A stretch of 19,546 nucleotides of DNA from Bacillaceae bacterium UBA7792 (lineage in GTDB: Bacteria; Bacillota; Bacilli; Bacillales; Cytobacillaceae), in the NCBI GenBank assembly GCA_002480735.1, contig DLCS01000092.1, positions 1-19,546 of the forward strand, in the 5' to 3' direction. Of the stretch, positions 7,427 to 15,304 are shown piece after piece; position 1 is the stretch's first letter, and every line of letters starts with the position of its first letter. The notes under the pieces are model-generated. The model searched no databases and was not told where the DNA came from. It saw only the letters and a list, made by a program, of their open reading frames with translations. Made by a program: the position numbers and the translations under genes.

Positions 7427-8509
7427 TTGCTGGGATTTTCAATTTTTCTTAATGAGGATTGGTCGCAAGAGAAAGAAAGCTATGTCAATCAAATGGCGGA
7501 TATCGGATTTGAGGGTGTTTTTACTTCATTGCATATCCCCGAGGATGATGTTTCAAAGTACAATGAGCGCCTAACTTCCTTGTTAGAGATCGTACGAGCA
7601 AGAAACTTAAGACTAATGATTGACATTTCAGGTGATGCACTCAAAAATATCGGGCTGTCATTAGATGAACCTCAGGCTATTTTTGAAAGCGGAATCTCAG
7701 GACTGCGAGCAGATGATGGAATTGATTTTAAGACAATAGCCAATCTTTCACAGTACCTTACTGTTGGTTTGAATGCCAGCACACTAACAGAAAGCGATTA
7801 CGAGCAGTTAATTTATCACAATGCTAACTTTAGTAATCTTGAGGTTTGGCATAATTATTATCCAAGACCCAATACCGGATTGGATGAAAAGTGGTTTTAC
7901 CGAAAAAATGACTGGCTGAAAAGTAAGCGCTTTAAAGTATGCGCCTTCGTACCAGGAGATGACAATTTACGCTTGCCGTTATATGAGACACTTCCTACCT
8001 TGGAAATTCATCGTTCTGGGCATCCACTTTCCTCAGCATTATCGCTTACTCGCGATTATCTAGTGGATGATGTATATGTTGGCGACCCTGGTATTTCGGA
8101 TGCGACTTGTCAGCAATTCAATGAATTCCTTCAACGGAAGATTCTGCTTCTGCATGCATCTTCCATTAATAAGAAATGGGATTCTTACATTTTCAAGGAT
8201 CATCAAAACCGCTTAGATGTCTCAAGAGATGTCATCCGCAGCGAACAATCAAGAATTATTCATAAGCAGAATGATATTCAGCCAGAGAACAACATAGCAA
8301 GAAGAAAAGGAAGCATCACAATCGACAATCATTTGTATCTCAGATACAAGGGCGAACTACAAATTGTAAAACGTGAACTACCTGCTGATGCTAAAGTAAA
8401 TGTGATCGGACAAGTCATTGATAAGGATCTGCCATTACTTGACTTTATCGAGGATGGGACAAAGTTCATAATAGCTGCTATCAAGGAGGCACATCATGAA
8501 TCTAAATAA
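7427..8509 (+). CDS. mupG: 6-phospho-N-acetylmuramidase MupG (DUF871)
   Basis: In Staphylococcus aureus, MupG cleaves the phosphorylated disaccharide MurNAc-6-P-GlcNAc made by MurP into MurNAc-6-P and GlcNAc in the cytoplasm. The 360-residue protein has the DUF871 layout: an N-terminal barrel domain with GFEGVFTSLHIPEDD (about 27-41), LMIDISGDAL (about 63-72), GLRADDG (about 91-97) and HNYYPRPNTGL (about 141-151), and a C-terminal beta domain with SITIDNHLYLRYKGELQIV (about 297-315). The start is TTG at 7427. The preceding AGGGTGGTGATC almost fully complements the 16S rRNA tail, and the family N-terminus begins exactly here. It is the first gene of a four-gene operon and overlaps murQ by 14 bases. 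The gene order mupG-murQ-murP-murR is that of S. aureus. Confidence 0.92.
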   Translation: MLGFSIFLNEDWSQEKESYVNQMADIGFEGVFTSLHIPEDDVSKYNERLTSLLEIVRARNLRLMIDISGDALKNIGLSLDEPQAIFESGISGLRADDGIDFKTIANLSQYLTVGLNASTLTESDYEQLIYHNANFSNLEVWHNYYPRPNTGLDEKWFYRKNDWLKSKRFKVCAFVPGDDNLRLPLYETLPTLEIHRSGHPLSSALSLTRDYLVDDVYVGDPGISDATCQQFNEFLQRKILLLHASSINKKWDSYIFKDHQNRLDVSRDVIRSEQSRIIHKQNDIQPENNIARRKGSITIDNHLYLRYKGELQIVKRELPADAKVNVIGQVIDKDLPLLDFIEDGTKFIIAAIKEAHHESK

Positions 8510-9386
8510 ACTAGCTACTGAACAACGAAACCAAAGCACAATGAATTTAGACACGCTATCCACCATTGAGATTTTACAATTGATGAATAAGGAAGACCAA
8601 ACCGTTCCTGAAAGCGTCAAAAAAGAACTACCACAAATCGAAAAGGTTGTTGAAGCTGTTAAAGAATCCTTTCAAAAAGGCGGCCATTTAGTCTATGTTG
8701 GTGCAGGAACGAGCGGCCGCTTAGGAATACTCGATGCAGCGGAATGTGTCCCAACATTTAGTGCCGATCCAACAATGGTACAGGGATTAATCGCTGGTGG
8801 CATGTCTGCCATGACTGTCGCTGTTGAAGGGGCAGAGGATTCCATCACTCTCGGTGAAGAAGACTTGCGCAATATTCAACTAACAGAAAAAGATACCGTT
8901 CTCGGGATTGCAGCAAGTGGGAGAACACCATATGTAATTGGTGCATTAGAATATGCCAAAAAAGTCGGGGCAACAACAGCAAGTCTTGCTTGTAACAAAG
9001 ACGCTGAAATCAGTAAGTATGCCGACATCAATATTGAAGTGGAGGTTGGTCCTGAAGTATTAACGGGGTCAACAAGATTGAAGTCAGGTACAGCGCAAAA
9101 ATTAGTATTAAATATGATTTCCACTGCTTCGATGATCGGAATTGGGAAGGTTTATAAAAACCTAATGGTCGATGTGAAACCAACGAATGACAAATTAGTC
9201 GAACGTTCAAAGTCGATTATCATGCAGGCCACAGAATGCAGCTATGAAGAAGCGGAAAAAGCATTCTTTGCAGCTGACAAAAACGTGAAATTAGCGATTG
9301 TCATGATCTTAACAAAACTCTCCAAAGAAGAGGCTTCTGAGAAATTAGATCAGGCGAATGGATTTATTCGAAACATCATTGAATAG
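8496..9386 (+). CDS. murQ: N-acetylmuramic acid 6-phosphate etherase MurQ
   Basis: MurQ removes the D-lactyl ether from MurNAc-6-P, giving GlcNAc-6-P and D-lactate. The protein is 296 residues (E. coli MurQ is 298). It contains one SIS sugar-phosphate domain with VYVGAGTSGRLGILDAAECVPTF at about 67-89, including the Glu of the DAAE block that serves as acid/base in the family, then VAVEGAED at about 108-115, GIAASGRTPYV at about 130-140 and LTGSTRLKSGTAQK at about 188-201. The start ATG 8496 has AAGGAGG six bases before it and lies inside the end of mupG, so translation is coupled. The C-terminal helical tail ends at the usual place. All key blocks are intact. Confidence 0.96.
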   Translation: MNLNKLATEQRNQSTMNLDTLSTIEILQLMNKEDQTVPESVKKELPQIEKVVEAVKESFQKGGHLVYVGAGTSGRLGILDAAECVPTFSADPTMVQGLIAGGMSAMTVAVEGAEDSITLGEEDLRNIQLTEKDTVLGIAASGRTPYVIGALEYAKKVGATTASLACNKDAEISKYADINIEVEVGPEVLTGSTRLKSGTAQKLVLNMISTASMIGIGKVYKNLMVDVKPTNDKLVERSKSIIMQATECSYEEAEKAFFAADKNVKLAIVMILTKLSKEEASEKLDQANGFIRNIIE

Positions 9387-9412
9387 CTCAAAATTAAGGA
9401 GGTAAGAAAAAA

Positions 9413-10858
9413 ATGGCTGAATCAAAAGAACAAAGATTAGCTAGGGAGATCTATGAAAAAGTTGGTGGCATGGAGAATGTCGAGAAACTGATTCATTGTA
9501 TGACAAGGGTTCGAATCACTGTTAGAGATTATAGCAAAATTGATATGGCTGGACTAAAAGCCATCGATGGAGTACTCGGTATCGTTGAAGACGATACGCT
9601 TCAAATCATTGTTGGCCCTGGAATTGTCAACAAGGTGGCGAATATTATGGTTGCTGAAGCGGGCGTTAAGCTTGGCGAGCCCTTTCCAAAACAAGGTGGT
9701 TCTGGTTTAACGGATCGTGAAAAGGTAGAAGCAAAAGCAGCTGAAGTGAAAGCAAGAGAAAAAGCAAAGCATAATAATAACTCATCCTTTAAGCGCGTAT
9801 TAAAATCCATTGCGAATATTTTTGTTCCATTAATTCCTGCCTTCGTTGGTGCCGGTATTATCGGCGGAATCGCAGCCGTTTTCTCCAACCTTATGACTGC
9901 TGGCAGCATAAGCCAGGACTGGGCAAACATCATTACAACATTAAATATTATTAAAAATGGTCTTTTTGCTTATTTAGTCATTTACGTTGGTATTAATAGT
10001 GCCAATGAATTTGGTGCTACTCCAGGTTTGGGCGGCGTCATCGGTGCTGCTACGATGTTAACTGGAATGAATCCTGAAGCCCCATTGACAAATATATTTA
10101 ACGGGCACGCTTTAGCAGCTGGACAAGGTGGTATTATCGGTGTTATTTTTGCCGTATGGATTCTATCATTAGTTGAAAAAAGATTGCACAAAATTATTCC
10201 AAACTCTGTTGATATCATCATCACTCCTACTATCGCATTATTAGTTGTTGGTCTCTTTACAATCTTTATCGTTATGCCGATTGCTGGTGTCATTTCAAAT
10301 GCTCTTGTCGGTTCGATTACTTGGGTATTAAATGTTGGTGGTGCTTTCTCTGGATTTATCTTAGGACTCTTCTTCTTACCAATGGTTATGTTTGGCTTAC
10401 ACCAAATCCTAACACCAATTCATATTGAAATGATTAATGCATCTGGCTTCACCCTTCTATTGCCAATCTTAGCAATGGCAGGTGCTGGTCAAGTTGGAGC
10501 AGCCTTCGCTTTATGGGTTAAATGTAGAAAAAATAAAGAATTAACTCGATTAATCAAAGGGGCTTTACCAGTTGGAATTCTTGGAATTGGTGAACCGTTA
10601 ATTTATGGTGTAACATTACCATTAGGACGTCCATTCATTACTGCTTGTATCGGTGGTGGTATTGGTGGTGCCGTGATTGCTGGAATCGGAAATATTGGTG
10701 CCATTGCTATCGGCCCAAGTGGTATTCCACTTATCCCTCTTATCGCTAATGGACATTGGATGGGATATATTATCGGATTAGTATCAGGTTATATTGGAGG
10801 ATTCATTGTGACATACCTATTCGGTGTGCCTAAAGAAATCCAAAAGGAAACTAAATAG
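9413..10858 (+). CDS. murP: PTS transporter MurP, MurNAc-type EIIBC
   Basis: MurP imports MurNAc or MurNAc-GlcNAc and phosphorylates it at C6 during transport. The 481-residue protein begins with an EIIB domain (about 1-85) whose phosphorylated cysteine is Cys29 in [11 protein letters not shown] charged linker (about 100-122) leads to an EIIC domain with about ten membrane segments, including [13 protein letters not shown] and the conserved substrate motif [14 protein letters not shown]. There is no EIIA domain, so phosphate must come from an EIIA encoded elsewhere, as in MurP of other species. The start ATG 9413 follows AAGGAGGT with 9 bases of spacing; the gap to murQ is 26 bases. EIIBC proteins of the sucrose group are similar, but the mur gene neighbours settle the call. 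Confidence 0.93.
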   Translation: MAESKEQRLAREIYEKVGGMENVEKLIHCMTRVRITVRDYSKIDMAGLKAIDGVLGIVEDDTLQIIVGPGIVNKVANIMVAEAGVKLGEPFPKQGGSGLTDREKVEAKAAEVKAREKAKHNNNSSFKRVLKSIANIFVPLIPAFVGAGIIGGIAAVFSNLMTAGSISQDWANIITTLNIIKNGLFAYLVIYVGINSANEFGATPGLGGVIGAATMLTGMNPEAPLTNIFNGHALAAGQGGIIGVIFAVWILSLVEKRLHKIIPNSVDIIITPTIALLVVGLFTIFIVMPIAGVISNALVGSITWVLNVGGAFSGFILGLFFLPMVMFGLHQILTPIHIEMINASGFTLLLPILAMAGAGQVGAAFALWVKCRKNKELTRLIKGALPVGILGIGEPLIYGVTLPLGRPFITACIGGGIGGAVIAGIGNIGAIAIGPSGIPLIPLIANGHWMGYIIGLVSGYIGGFIVTYLFGVPKEIQKETK

Positions 10859-10873
10859 GCTAGGCTGTGATCC

Positions 10874-11737
10874 ATGGTGGAAGAAAATATCATACTGCGA
10901 ATAAAATCTAAATTGGATGATTTGTCAAAAGCGGAAAAGAAAATCGGTGAATATATTCTTCAACATTCCGTAGAAACGGTTAATTACAATACAAGTGAAC
11001 TGGCAGAAAAAGCTGGCGTAAGTCCAGCCACAATCGTTCGTTTTTGCCGTTCGATTGGATTATCTGGTTTTTCCCAATTAAAAATTCAATTGTATGCCGA
11101 TTCCTCGGGTGTGGCTGAAAACCTATATACGGATATCACACCCAATGAAGAAGTGACGCTCATCGCTGAAAAACTAGCTCTCCGATTTAATCAATCGATT
11201 TCCCAAACAGCGAATCATCTCGATACAAATAGGATTGAGGAAATAGCTAAATTGCTAGATCATTGTAGTGTGATTTATGTCTACGGGTTAGGTGCATCCC
11301 ATGTTGTTGCTGAAGATTTCACACAAAAATTTTCTAGAATTGGTAAACCGGTTGTAAATACGCTGGACCATCACTTATTGGTCTCCTCCTTGATAAATGC
11401 CCATGAACAAAGTCTGTTTGTAGCGATATCGAATTCAGGGGAGACCAATGAAGTCATTAAATTAACACAGGTGGCTAAGCAACGGGGAATCCACACGGTT
11501 GGTATTTCACAAAATGAAAATAGTACATTGGTAAAACTTGTGGACTATCCTATCATTCACCATGGTGGGGAAGCTGTTATGTTAAGAAGTGCAGCCACCA
11601 CATCCCTGATTTCACAGTTATTTGTCGTAGACGTCTTATACTATGCTTATGTTAATAGGAACTCTAAGGAAATTCTAACCATGTTAAAAGACTCAAAAAT
11701 CAACATTCAATCTCTATTTCGAAAGGAAAATGGGTAG
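10874..11737 (+). CDS. murR: RpiR-family regulator MurR
   Basis: MurR-type repressors bind operator DNA through an N-terminal helix-turn-helix and sense a sugar phosphate (MurNAc-6-P in known cases) through a C-terminal SIS domain. The 287 residues show the HTH_6 region LSKAEKKIGEYILQH...TSELAEKAGVSPATIVRFCRSIGLSGFSQLKI (about 16-72). The SIS domain follows from about 120 to 260, with VYGLGASHVVAEDF and VAISNSGETNEVIKL. The ATG at 10874 is preceded by AGGCTGTGATCC, a degraded but extended match to the 16S tail, and lies 15 bases after murP. It is the last gene before a strong terminator. The two TGAAAT palindromes at the operon promoter are its likely targets, giving autoregulation. Confidence 0.92.
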   Translation: MVEENIILRIKSKLDDLSKAEKKIGEYILQHSVETVNYNTSELAEKAGVSPATIVRFCRSIGLSGFSQLKIQLYADSSGVAENLYTDITPNEEVTLIAEKLALRFNQSISQTANHLDTNRIEEIAKLLDHCSVIYVYGLGASHVVAEDFTQKFSRIGKPVVNTLDHHLLVSSLINAHEQSLFVAISNSGETNEVIKLTQVAKQRGIHTVGISQNENSTLVKLVDYPIIHHGGEAVMLRSAATTSLISQLFVVDVLYYAYVNRNSKEILTMLKDSKINIQSLFRKENG

Positions 11738-11747
11738 AATGTCAAAG

Positions 11748-11777
11748 CGGAGAGCAAAAAAGCTCTCCGTTTTTTTA
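11748..11777 (+). terminator. Intrinsic terminator of the mur operon
   Basis: An 8-bp GC-rich stem (CGGAGAGC at 11748-11755, GCTCTCCG at 11762-11769) with a 6-base A loop is followed by seven Ts. It comes 10 bases after the murR stop. Confidence 0.93.
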
Positions 11778-11782
11778 TTTAA

Positions 11783-11914
11783 GGCGCTGTTAAATTTTTA
11801 TGTTGATCTTGATACCGCCATAAGAGCGTAGGTTCACTACGTTGCTCGTCCCGAGTAAAACCCGTTCACACCATGCACATATGGCTAATATCAACACTGA
11901 AGATTAACAGAGCC
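11783..11914. mobile_element. 132-bp MITE-like element with 8-bp target duplication
   Basis: The segment begins GGCGCTGTTAAATTTTTATG and its other end, read on the minus strand, begins GGCTCTGTTAATCTTCAGTG. About 24 of the first 29 bases agree, so these are terminal inverted repeats. It is flanked by a perfect 8-bp direct repeat TTATTTAA (11775-11782 and 11915-11922). It encodes no transposase, so it is a non-autonomous element. It carries an internal hairpin CGTAG-GTTCA-CTACG. Ends starting GGCNCTGTT with 8-bp duplications resemble those of IS6-type elements, but I cannot assign the parent IS. The right-hand duplication supplies the TAA stop of the GerPC-like gene. Confidence 0.85.
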
Positions 11915-11918
11915 TTAT

Positions 11919-12665
11919 TTAAAAATCCTCTTCTTCAATATTAATATCTGTAAAAGCTGAATCTTCTTCGTCTGATTCCAAATCATTCTCCTGTGGCTCT
12001 TCGTAGGTAGATTCTTCTCCTTCCGAGACATCCCTTTCTCTTTCCTTTTCCATAATGGCCTTCAGCTTACTCCATTCATTTTTTGCTTGTTCATTGATTT
12101 CCTTAGGAATGGCATCGATTCCATAGGTTGCTCCAATATTTAGCGTACCGCTTAATGTCTTAATCCCAAGTTGAGCAAAGTTATTATTTTGCTCATATTT
12201 ATCCAAATAAAACTTGTCAATATATATGTTCTTAACTTGCTGTATGGCTTCTTCATCCTCGTCATCATGGCATTTCTGCATAAGCTCCTCTACGGTGTTT
12301 TCAAGCTTGGCTTGAACTTCCTTTAGGGATACGTTCTCCCTCTCTAATTCCTCGAGCCGTCTATTCATATGTGAATTTATTGCCTCAAGAGCCTGTATTT
12401 TTTCAGTCAGTTGTTTTTCTATTTGAAACTTTTTTGCAAGAATCTGGTCAATTTGGGTGTCTAGAGCCTCACCTCTCTTGGACTGCTTCCATTTTTCTTT
12501 ATTAGATGCCTGATGCCCAGAAGCCTGGAGCTCTTTTTCCAACACCAATAGTTTCTTAACATGAACCTCAAGAGCATTGATTCTCGAAATTTGTTTTTCC
12601 AGCTCGTCCATTTTCATGCTTTTATTTTCCTTTGGACCATGCTGGCTAAATATCCCTCTTAGCAT
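11919..12665 (-). CDS. GerPC-like spore germination/coat protein
   Basis: GerPC is one of six GerP proteins needed for nutrients to pass the spore coat. This 248-residue protein starts with a long coiled coil rich in Lys, Glu, Gln and Leu (about 17-135). It then has the block IDKFYLDKYEQNNNFAQLGIKTLSGTLNIGATYG (about 148-181), whose LxGTLNIG core is the conserved GerPC C-terminal motif. It ends in a strongly acidic tail of about 40 residues (from about 210), which the classical GerPC lacks as far as I recall. ATG 12665 follows AAGGGGAT. It lies 31 bases after the Hsp20-like gene, so the two probably share a spore-stage transcript. The stop codon is part of the target duplication of the adjacent MITE, so the original end may have differed. 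I assign it to the GerPC family, not to gerPC itself, as the other gerP genes are absent. Confidence 0.72.
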   Translation of the reverse strand: MLRGIFSQHGPKENKSMKMDELEKQISRINALEVHVKKLLVLEKELQASGHQASNKEKWKQSKRGEALDTQIDQILAKKFQIEKQLTEKIQALEAINSHMNRRLEELERENVSLKEVQAKLENTVEELMQKCHDDEDEEAIQQVKNIYIDKFYLDKYEQNNNFAQLGIKTLSGTLNIGATYGIDAIPKEINEQAKNEWSKLKAIMEKERERDVSEGEESTYEEPQENDLESDEEDSAFTDINIEEEDF

Positions 12666-12696
12666 CTTTAATCCCCTTCATATGAACGGATTTCCC

Positions 12697-13170
12697 TTAA
12701 TCAATAGGGACATACTCCTCCTGCTTAAAATGTCGCTGATAGGAAACAATAAGAACACCATTGCTAAATCGCGCCCGGATTTGATTTGGGAGTGTTGGTT
12801 CGGGAAGCTGAATTACACGTTCAAAGGGACCATGCTGTCGCTCCTGTTGAACCATTTTTCCAGCCATCATCCGATTCGTGTCTCCTTTAATGAGAAGCTT
12901 CGCACCAGATACGGATAGCCGAATATCTTCTTTTGTGAAACCTGCCAAATCACAAACAACGAAGACCTCATCCTCTGTCATGTAGATATCTGTTGGAGGA
13001 AATTTATTCTCCTTTTTAAAATCTAGAGGAGATTCACCTGTCTCTCCAAAATCCATTTGGTTTCTCATAAAATCGTCAAAGGCGGGCTGTTCAAAAATGT
13101 CGCTCCAAAAGTTATTTGTTTGATATTTCTTTGCCAGCTCCATCCACTGCTTTATTTTATTCATATCCAT
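12697..13170 (-). CDS. Hsp20/alpha-crystallin family protein, CotP-like spore protein
   Basis: Small heat shock proteins bind unfolded proteins; in Bacillus two members, CotM and CotP, are spore coat proteins. The 157-residue protein has an N-terminal region (about 1-55) and an alpha-crystallin domain (about 58-150) with FPPTDIYMTEDEVFVVCDLAGFTKEDI, LLIKGD and the C-terminal ARFSNGVLIVSY, the form of the family's AxxxNGVL motif. The start ATG 13170 follows GGGAGG with 7 bases of spacing; a second ATG two codons later is possible. It leads the two-gene minus-strand unit with the GerPC-like gene and diverges from four GerPF-like genes. In B. subtilis the Hsp20-like cotP also lies beside GerPA/GerPF-like ydgA and ydgB, so a coat role is likely. 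A general chaperone is the alternative. Confidence 0.85.
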   Translation of the reverse strand: MDMNKIKQWMELAKKYQTNNFWSDIFEQPAFDDFMRNQMDFGETGESPLDFKKENKFPPTDIYMTEDEVFVVCDLAGFTKEDIRLSVSGAKLLIKGDTNRMMAGKMVQQERQHGPFERVIQLPEPTLPNQIRARFSNGVLIVSYQRHFKQEEYVPID

Positions 13171-13264
13171 GGTGGCCCCTCCCTGCCTTGCTCCCTTGAC
13201 GAAAAAATTCCATCATCCTATATTTATTCAGACAATCTTGAAATAAGCCCCCTAATTGATAGAT

Positions 13265-13293
13265 ACATATTTTTTGCATCGATCGCATATTCT
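13265..13293 (+). promoter_or_regulatory. Possible sporulation (sigma-K-like) promoter of the GerPF-like operon
   Basis: CATATTCT at 13286-13293 fits the CATANNNT pattern of the sigma-K -10 element. An AC at 13265-13266 could be the -35, but the spacer is 2 bases longer than usual. The position, about 35 bases before the first gene, and the spore genes downstream favour it. It is weak on sequence alone. Confidence 0.28.
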
Positions 13294-13326
13294 TAACTAT
13301 TCAACAAGTCTGGAGGAAAGCATAGA

Positions 13327-13557
13327 ATGTATTTTTTACCTCAAAAAATTAGTATCTCGGGGATAAAAGTGAATAATGAGGATCACCTAAGCTCCATCTC
13401 TATTAGCTCCACCAGAAAAATAAACAGAAACGTATGCGGAAAGAAAAATCAAGGCATAGGTCAGCAGTTGGGCGATGGTTGCCTAAGGATTTACACGGTG
13501 TCTACTACCTTCGATCAAGATTGGGAGGATTCTAATTCAATAAAGAGGAATATTTGA
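13327..13557 (+). CDS. GerPA/GerPF-like small spore protein, divergent copy 1
   Basis: This 76-residue protein is the first of four related small genes in a row. It keeps the pattern of copies 3 and 4: ISISGIKVN near the start, then KKNQGIGQQLGDG in the middle where they have YKRNQ..GEQNGD, and a polar tail ending DSNSIK, also the tail of copy 4. The glycine- and asparagine-rich centre is replaced by SISISST, so it is the most diverged member. The ATG at 13327 follows TGGAGG (13311-13316) with 10 bases of spacing. The gap to copy 2 is 18 bases, which supports a shared transcript. GerPA/GerPF proteins belong to the spore coat; the exact role of this copy is unknown. Confidence 0.65.
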   Translation: MYFLPQKISISGIKVNNEDHLSSISISSTRKINRNVCGKKNQGIGQQLGDGCLRIYTVSTTFDQDWEDSNSIKRNI

Positions 13558-13575
13558 TGAATGGGAGGGATTCAC

Positions 13576-13842
13576 ATGGCTGGTCCAGTACCTTATATCA
13601 ATATTAATATCAATATCATCAAGGTCAATTCTTTTGAGAATGCATCTGCGATTAACGTCGGCCAAAACCTTTTGGCTGAATGGCATAACTCTGACAAGAA
13701 AAATATGGGGCTTGGGCAAAATATGGGGGATGGCACAAATTTCTTTGGTACGAGAAGCTTTGTCGACGATCGCGATCAGATTGATGCAAATTCCTCCTTT
13801 GAAACAGCAAACCTTCCTAACCCATTAGGAGTGAATGGATAA
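13576..13842 (+). CDS. GerPA/GerPF-like small spore protein, copy 2
   Basis: This 88-residue protein belongs to the GerPA/GerPF (YdgA/YdgB-like) group. It begins MAGPVPYINININIIKVN, has NASAINVGQNLL at about 25-36, then KKNMGLGQNMGDG in the middle and an acidic, Asn-rich tail. No signal peptide or membrane helix is present, as expected for a protein made in the mother cell for the coat. I use ATG 13576, because GGGAGGG (13563-13569) is its ribosome binding site; an in-frame ATG at 13561 would contain that site. The stop TAA shares its last base with the ATG of copy 3. The operon context (four paralogues beside CotP-like and GerPC-like genes) supports a coat or germination role. Confidence 0.8.
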   Translation: MAGPVPYINININIIKVNSFENASAINVGQNLLAEWHNSDKKNMGLGQNMGDGTNFFGTRSFVDDRDQIDANSSFETANLPNPLGVNG

Positions 13843-14072
13843 TGTTTGGGCAGGTGGTTATCAATGTTATGGGGATTAAAGTCAATGCGATCGATAACGG
13901 GGCAGTAATCAATCTAGGTCCAAGTCAGCATATCGACCAATTTGTTTCTTATAAGAGGAATCAGGGGCTTGGCGAGCAGAACGGAGATCTTTCCCCCACT
14001 GTCTATTCTCGATCATGGGTGTCGGATATGGATCTGCTAGACAATCCAGCGGTTAAGTCTAGCTTTTTCTAA
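13842..14072 (+). CDS. GerPA/GerPF-like small spore protein, copy 3
   Basis: This 76-residue protein is very similar to copy 4: both share VINVxGIKxNAxDNG, then xNxG, then IDQFVxYKRNQxxGEQNGDLSP. The start ATG 13842 overlaps the stop of copy 2 in a TAATG junction, and AGGAG lies about 10 bases upstream, so translation is coupled. The likely role is in the spore coat, by family and by neighbours. The strong similarity to copy 4 points to a recent tandem duplication. Confidence 0.82.
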   Translation: MFGQVVINVMGIKVNAIDNGAVINLGPSQHIDQFVSYKRNQGLGEQNGDLSPTVYSRSWVSDMDLLDNPAVKSSFF

Positions 14073-14099
14073 TCGTGTTAGAAAGGGAGGATGAGAAAA

Positions 14100-14336
14100 A
14101 TGGTATTTATTTCACCAACTGTTATAAATGTCCTTGGAATTAAGATTAATGCCCTTGATAATGGCTCCGTATCGAATATGGGTTCCTTTCAATTAATTGA
14201 TCAGTTTGTGACGTACAAAAGAAATCAGGCATTCGGAGAACAAAACGGTGACCTCTCCCCTATTAATCTTCCAGCCTCCGTTGTTTTAGACCCGGATGCA
14301 AGTGACAGCAATTCGATTAAGAACAGTGTGATTTGA
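14100..14336 (+). CDS. GerPA/GerPF-like small spore protein, copy 4
   Basis: This 78-residue protein is the last of the four-gene row and the closest relative of copy 3 (shared blocks VINVLGIKINALDNG and IDQFVTYKRNQ, then GEQNGDLSP). I chose ATG 14100, because GGGAGG (14085-14090) is then 9 bases away; the in-frame ATG at 14091 touches the ribosome binding site. The tail ends DSNSIKNSVI, recalling the DSNSIKRNI tail of copy 1. The gap to copy 3 is 27 bases, and a long hairpin follows the gene. It is a small, polar protein without signal or membrane segment. Confidence 0.82.
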   Translation: MVFISPTVINVLGIKINALDNGSVSNMGSFQLIDQFVTYKRNQAFGEQNGDLSPINLPASVVLDPDASDSNSIKNSVI

Positions 14337-14359
14337 TACTTATTCCGGCCTCAAATGAC

Positions 14360-14393
14360 AAGGAATCAGAGAGAGCGCTCCCTCTGATTCCTT
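14360..14393. terminator. Bidirectional hairpin between the spore operon and the LCP gene
   Basis: A 12-bp perfect stem (AAGGAATCAGAG at 14360-14371 with CTCTGATTCCTT at 14382-14393) continues past one mismatch into GAGC/GCTC. T-runs are short, but it sits between converging genes and should stop transcription from both sides. Confidence 0.7.
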
Positions 14394-14411
14394 ATTGTAG
14401 ATATACATTCT

Positions 14412-15290
14412 CTATTCGTTAAACATCTTCTCAGGATTTTCCGGGGTAAAATACCAATATCCATCCTCTTCAATCTTTCCAGCACCTGGCATGTCATCTG
14501 TTTGAATCTCTTTTAGGGCTGGAAGGTAGTGCGTATATAAAGGTTTCAAATCCTTTTGCCCAATATTCCATTCCAAATATGGGGCTAATGTCTCCAGCAG
14601 TTTAATCGTACCTAAATAATCTCGATCTTGAATTAGTCTATGAATGACAGCCTCTATTACCTGCCGTTGACGAATATTGCGCCCTTTATCCCCTAGCGGA
14701 TCCCCTTTTCGCATTCTTACATAAGCAAGCGCTTCATCGGATTCTAAGGAAATCATGCCCTTCGAAAAAGAGTACTCCTCAAATGAAAAGGCCCTTTCAT
14801 TTTGGACGGTCACGCTGCCAAACTCTTGAATAATTTTTTCAAAGCCTTCCATATTCACCTTAACATAGTAATCGATCGATATCCCGAGTAGCTCTTCAAC
14901 AGTTCGAACCGTTAAGTCTGTGTCGCCAATGGAATAAGTATGATTCAATTTGGTATAGTGTTCTTTTCCTGGAATCGTCACCTTTGTATCCCTTGAAATG
15001 CTGACCATCTTCGTTGTTTGTTGCTTTGGGTCGAGCTTGGCGACGATGATGACATCTGGCCGCCCACGATCACCCTCACGCTCATCGATCCCCATCAGCA
15101 ACACATGAAGGGCTTTGGCTTCCTCCTCTTTTTGCACTTCAATTTGCTTGACAGGAGGAGTCGATGCAATCGGTTTATAGGTTTCATCAAAGAAAGCCCC
15201 CACTTTTGCAAAGATAAAATAGAAACAAACCCCTAATAATACCGTTAATGTAGCAAGAACTCCTACTGCAATTTTCATATATCTTTTCAT
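14412..15290 (-). CDS. LytR-CpsA-Psr (LCP) family cell-wall glycopolymer transferase
   Basis: LCP enzymes attach anionic polymers such as teichoic acid from a lipid carrier to peptidoglycan, outside the membrane. The 292-residue protein has a membrane anchor at about 8-28 and the LCP domain from about 61. The domain has HVLLMGIDER (62-71), GRPDVIIVAKLD (76-87), MVSISRDT (95-102), and an Arg-rich block VRMRKGDPLGDKGRNIRQ at about 191-208 that binds the polyprenyl pyrophosphate. I chose ATG 15290, since AGGAG lies 7 bases before it; an upstream ATG at 15308 overlaps the previous stop codon but has no good site. The gene follows the deacetylase gene directly and is probably coupled to it. It may be TagU/TagT-like or a more distant member; the exact acceptor is not shown. 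Confidence 0.92.
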   Translation of the reverse strand: MKRYMKIAVGVLATLTVLLGVCFYFIFAKVGAFFDETYKPIASTPPVKQIEVQKEEEAKALHVLLMGIDEREGDRGRPDVIIVAKLDPKQQTTKMVSISRDTKVTIPGKEHYTKLNHTYSIGDTDLTVRTVEELLGISIDYYVKVNMEGFEKIIQEFGSVTVQNERAFSFEEYSFSKGMISLESDEALAYVRMRKGDPLGDKGRNIRQRQVIEAVIHRLIQDRDYLGTIKLLETLAPYLEWNIGQKDLKPLYTHYLPALKEIQTDDMPGAGKIEEDGYWYFTPENPEKMFNE

Positions 15291-15304
15291 TTTTCTTCTC
15301 CTAA

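Noticed and set aside
11783..11914. Small structured RNA, because of the internal hairpins
   Set aside because: The inverted ends and exact 8-bp flanking repeat explain it as an inserted element; no promoter was seen.
12577..12918. 113-residue reading frame on the plus strand
   Set aside because: It spans the junction of the Hsp20 and GerPC-like genes on the opposite strand and has no coding features.
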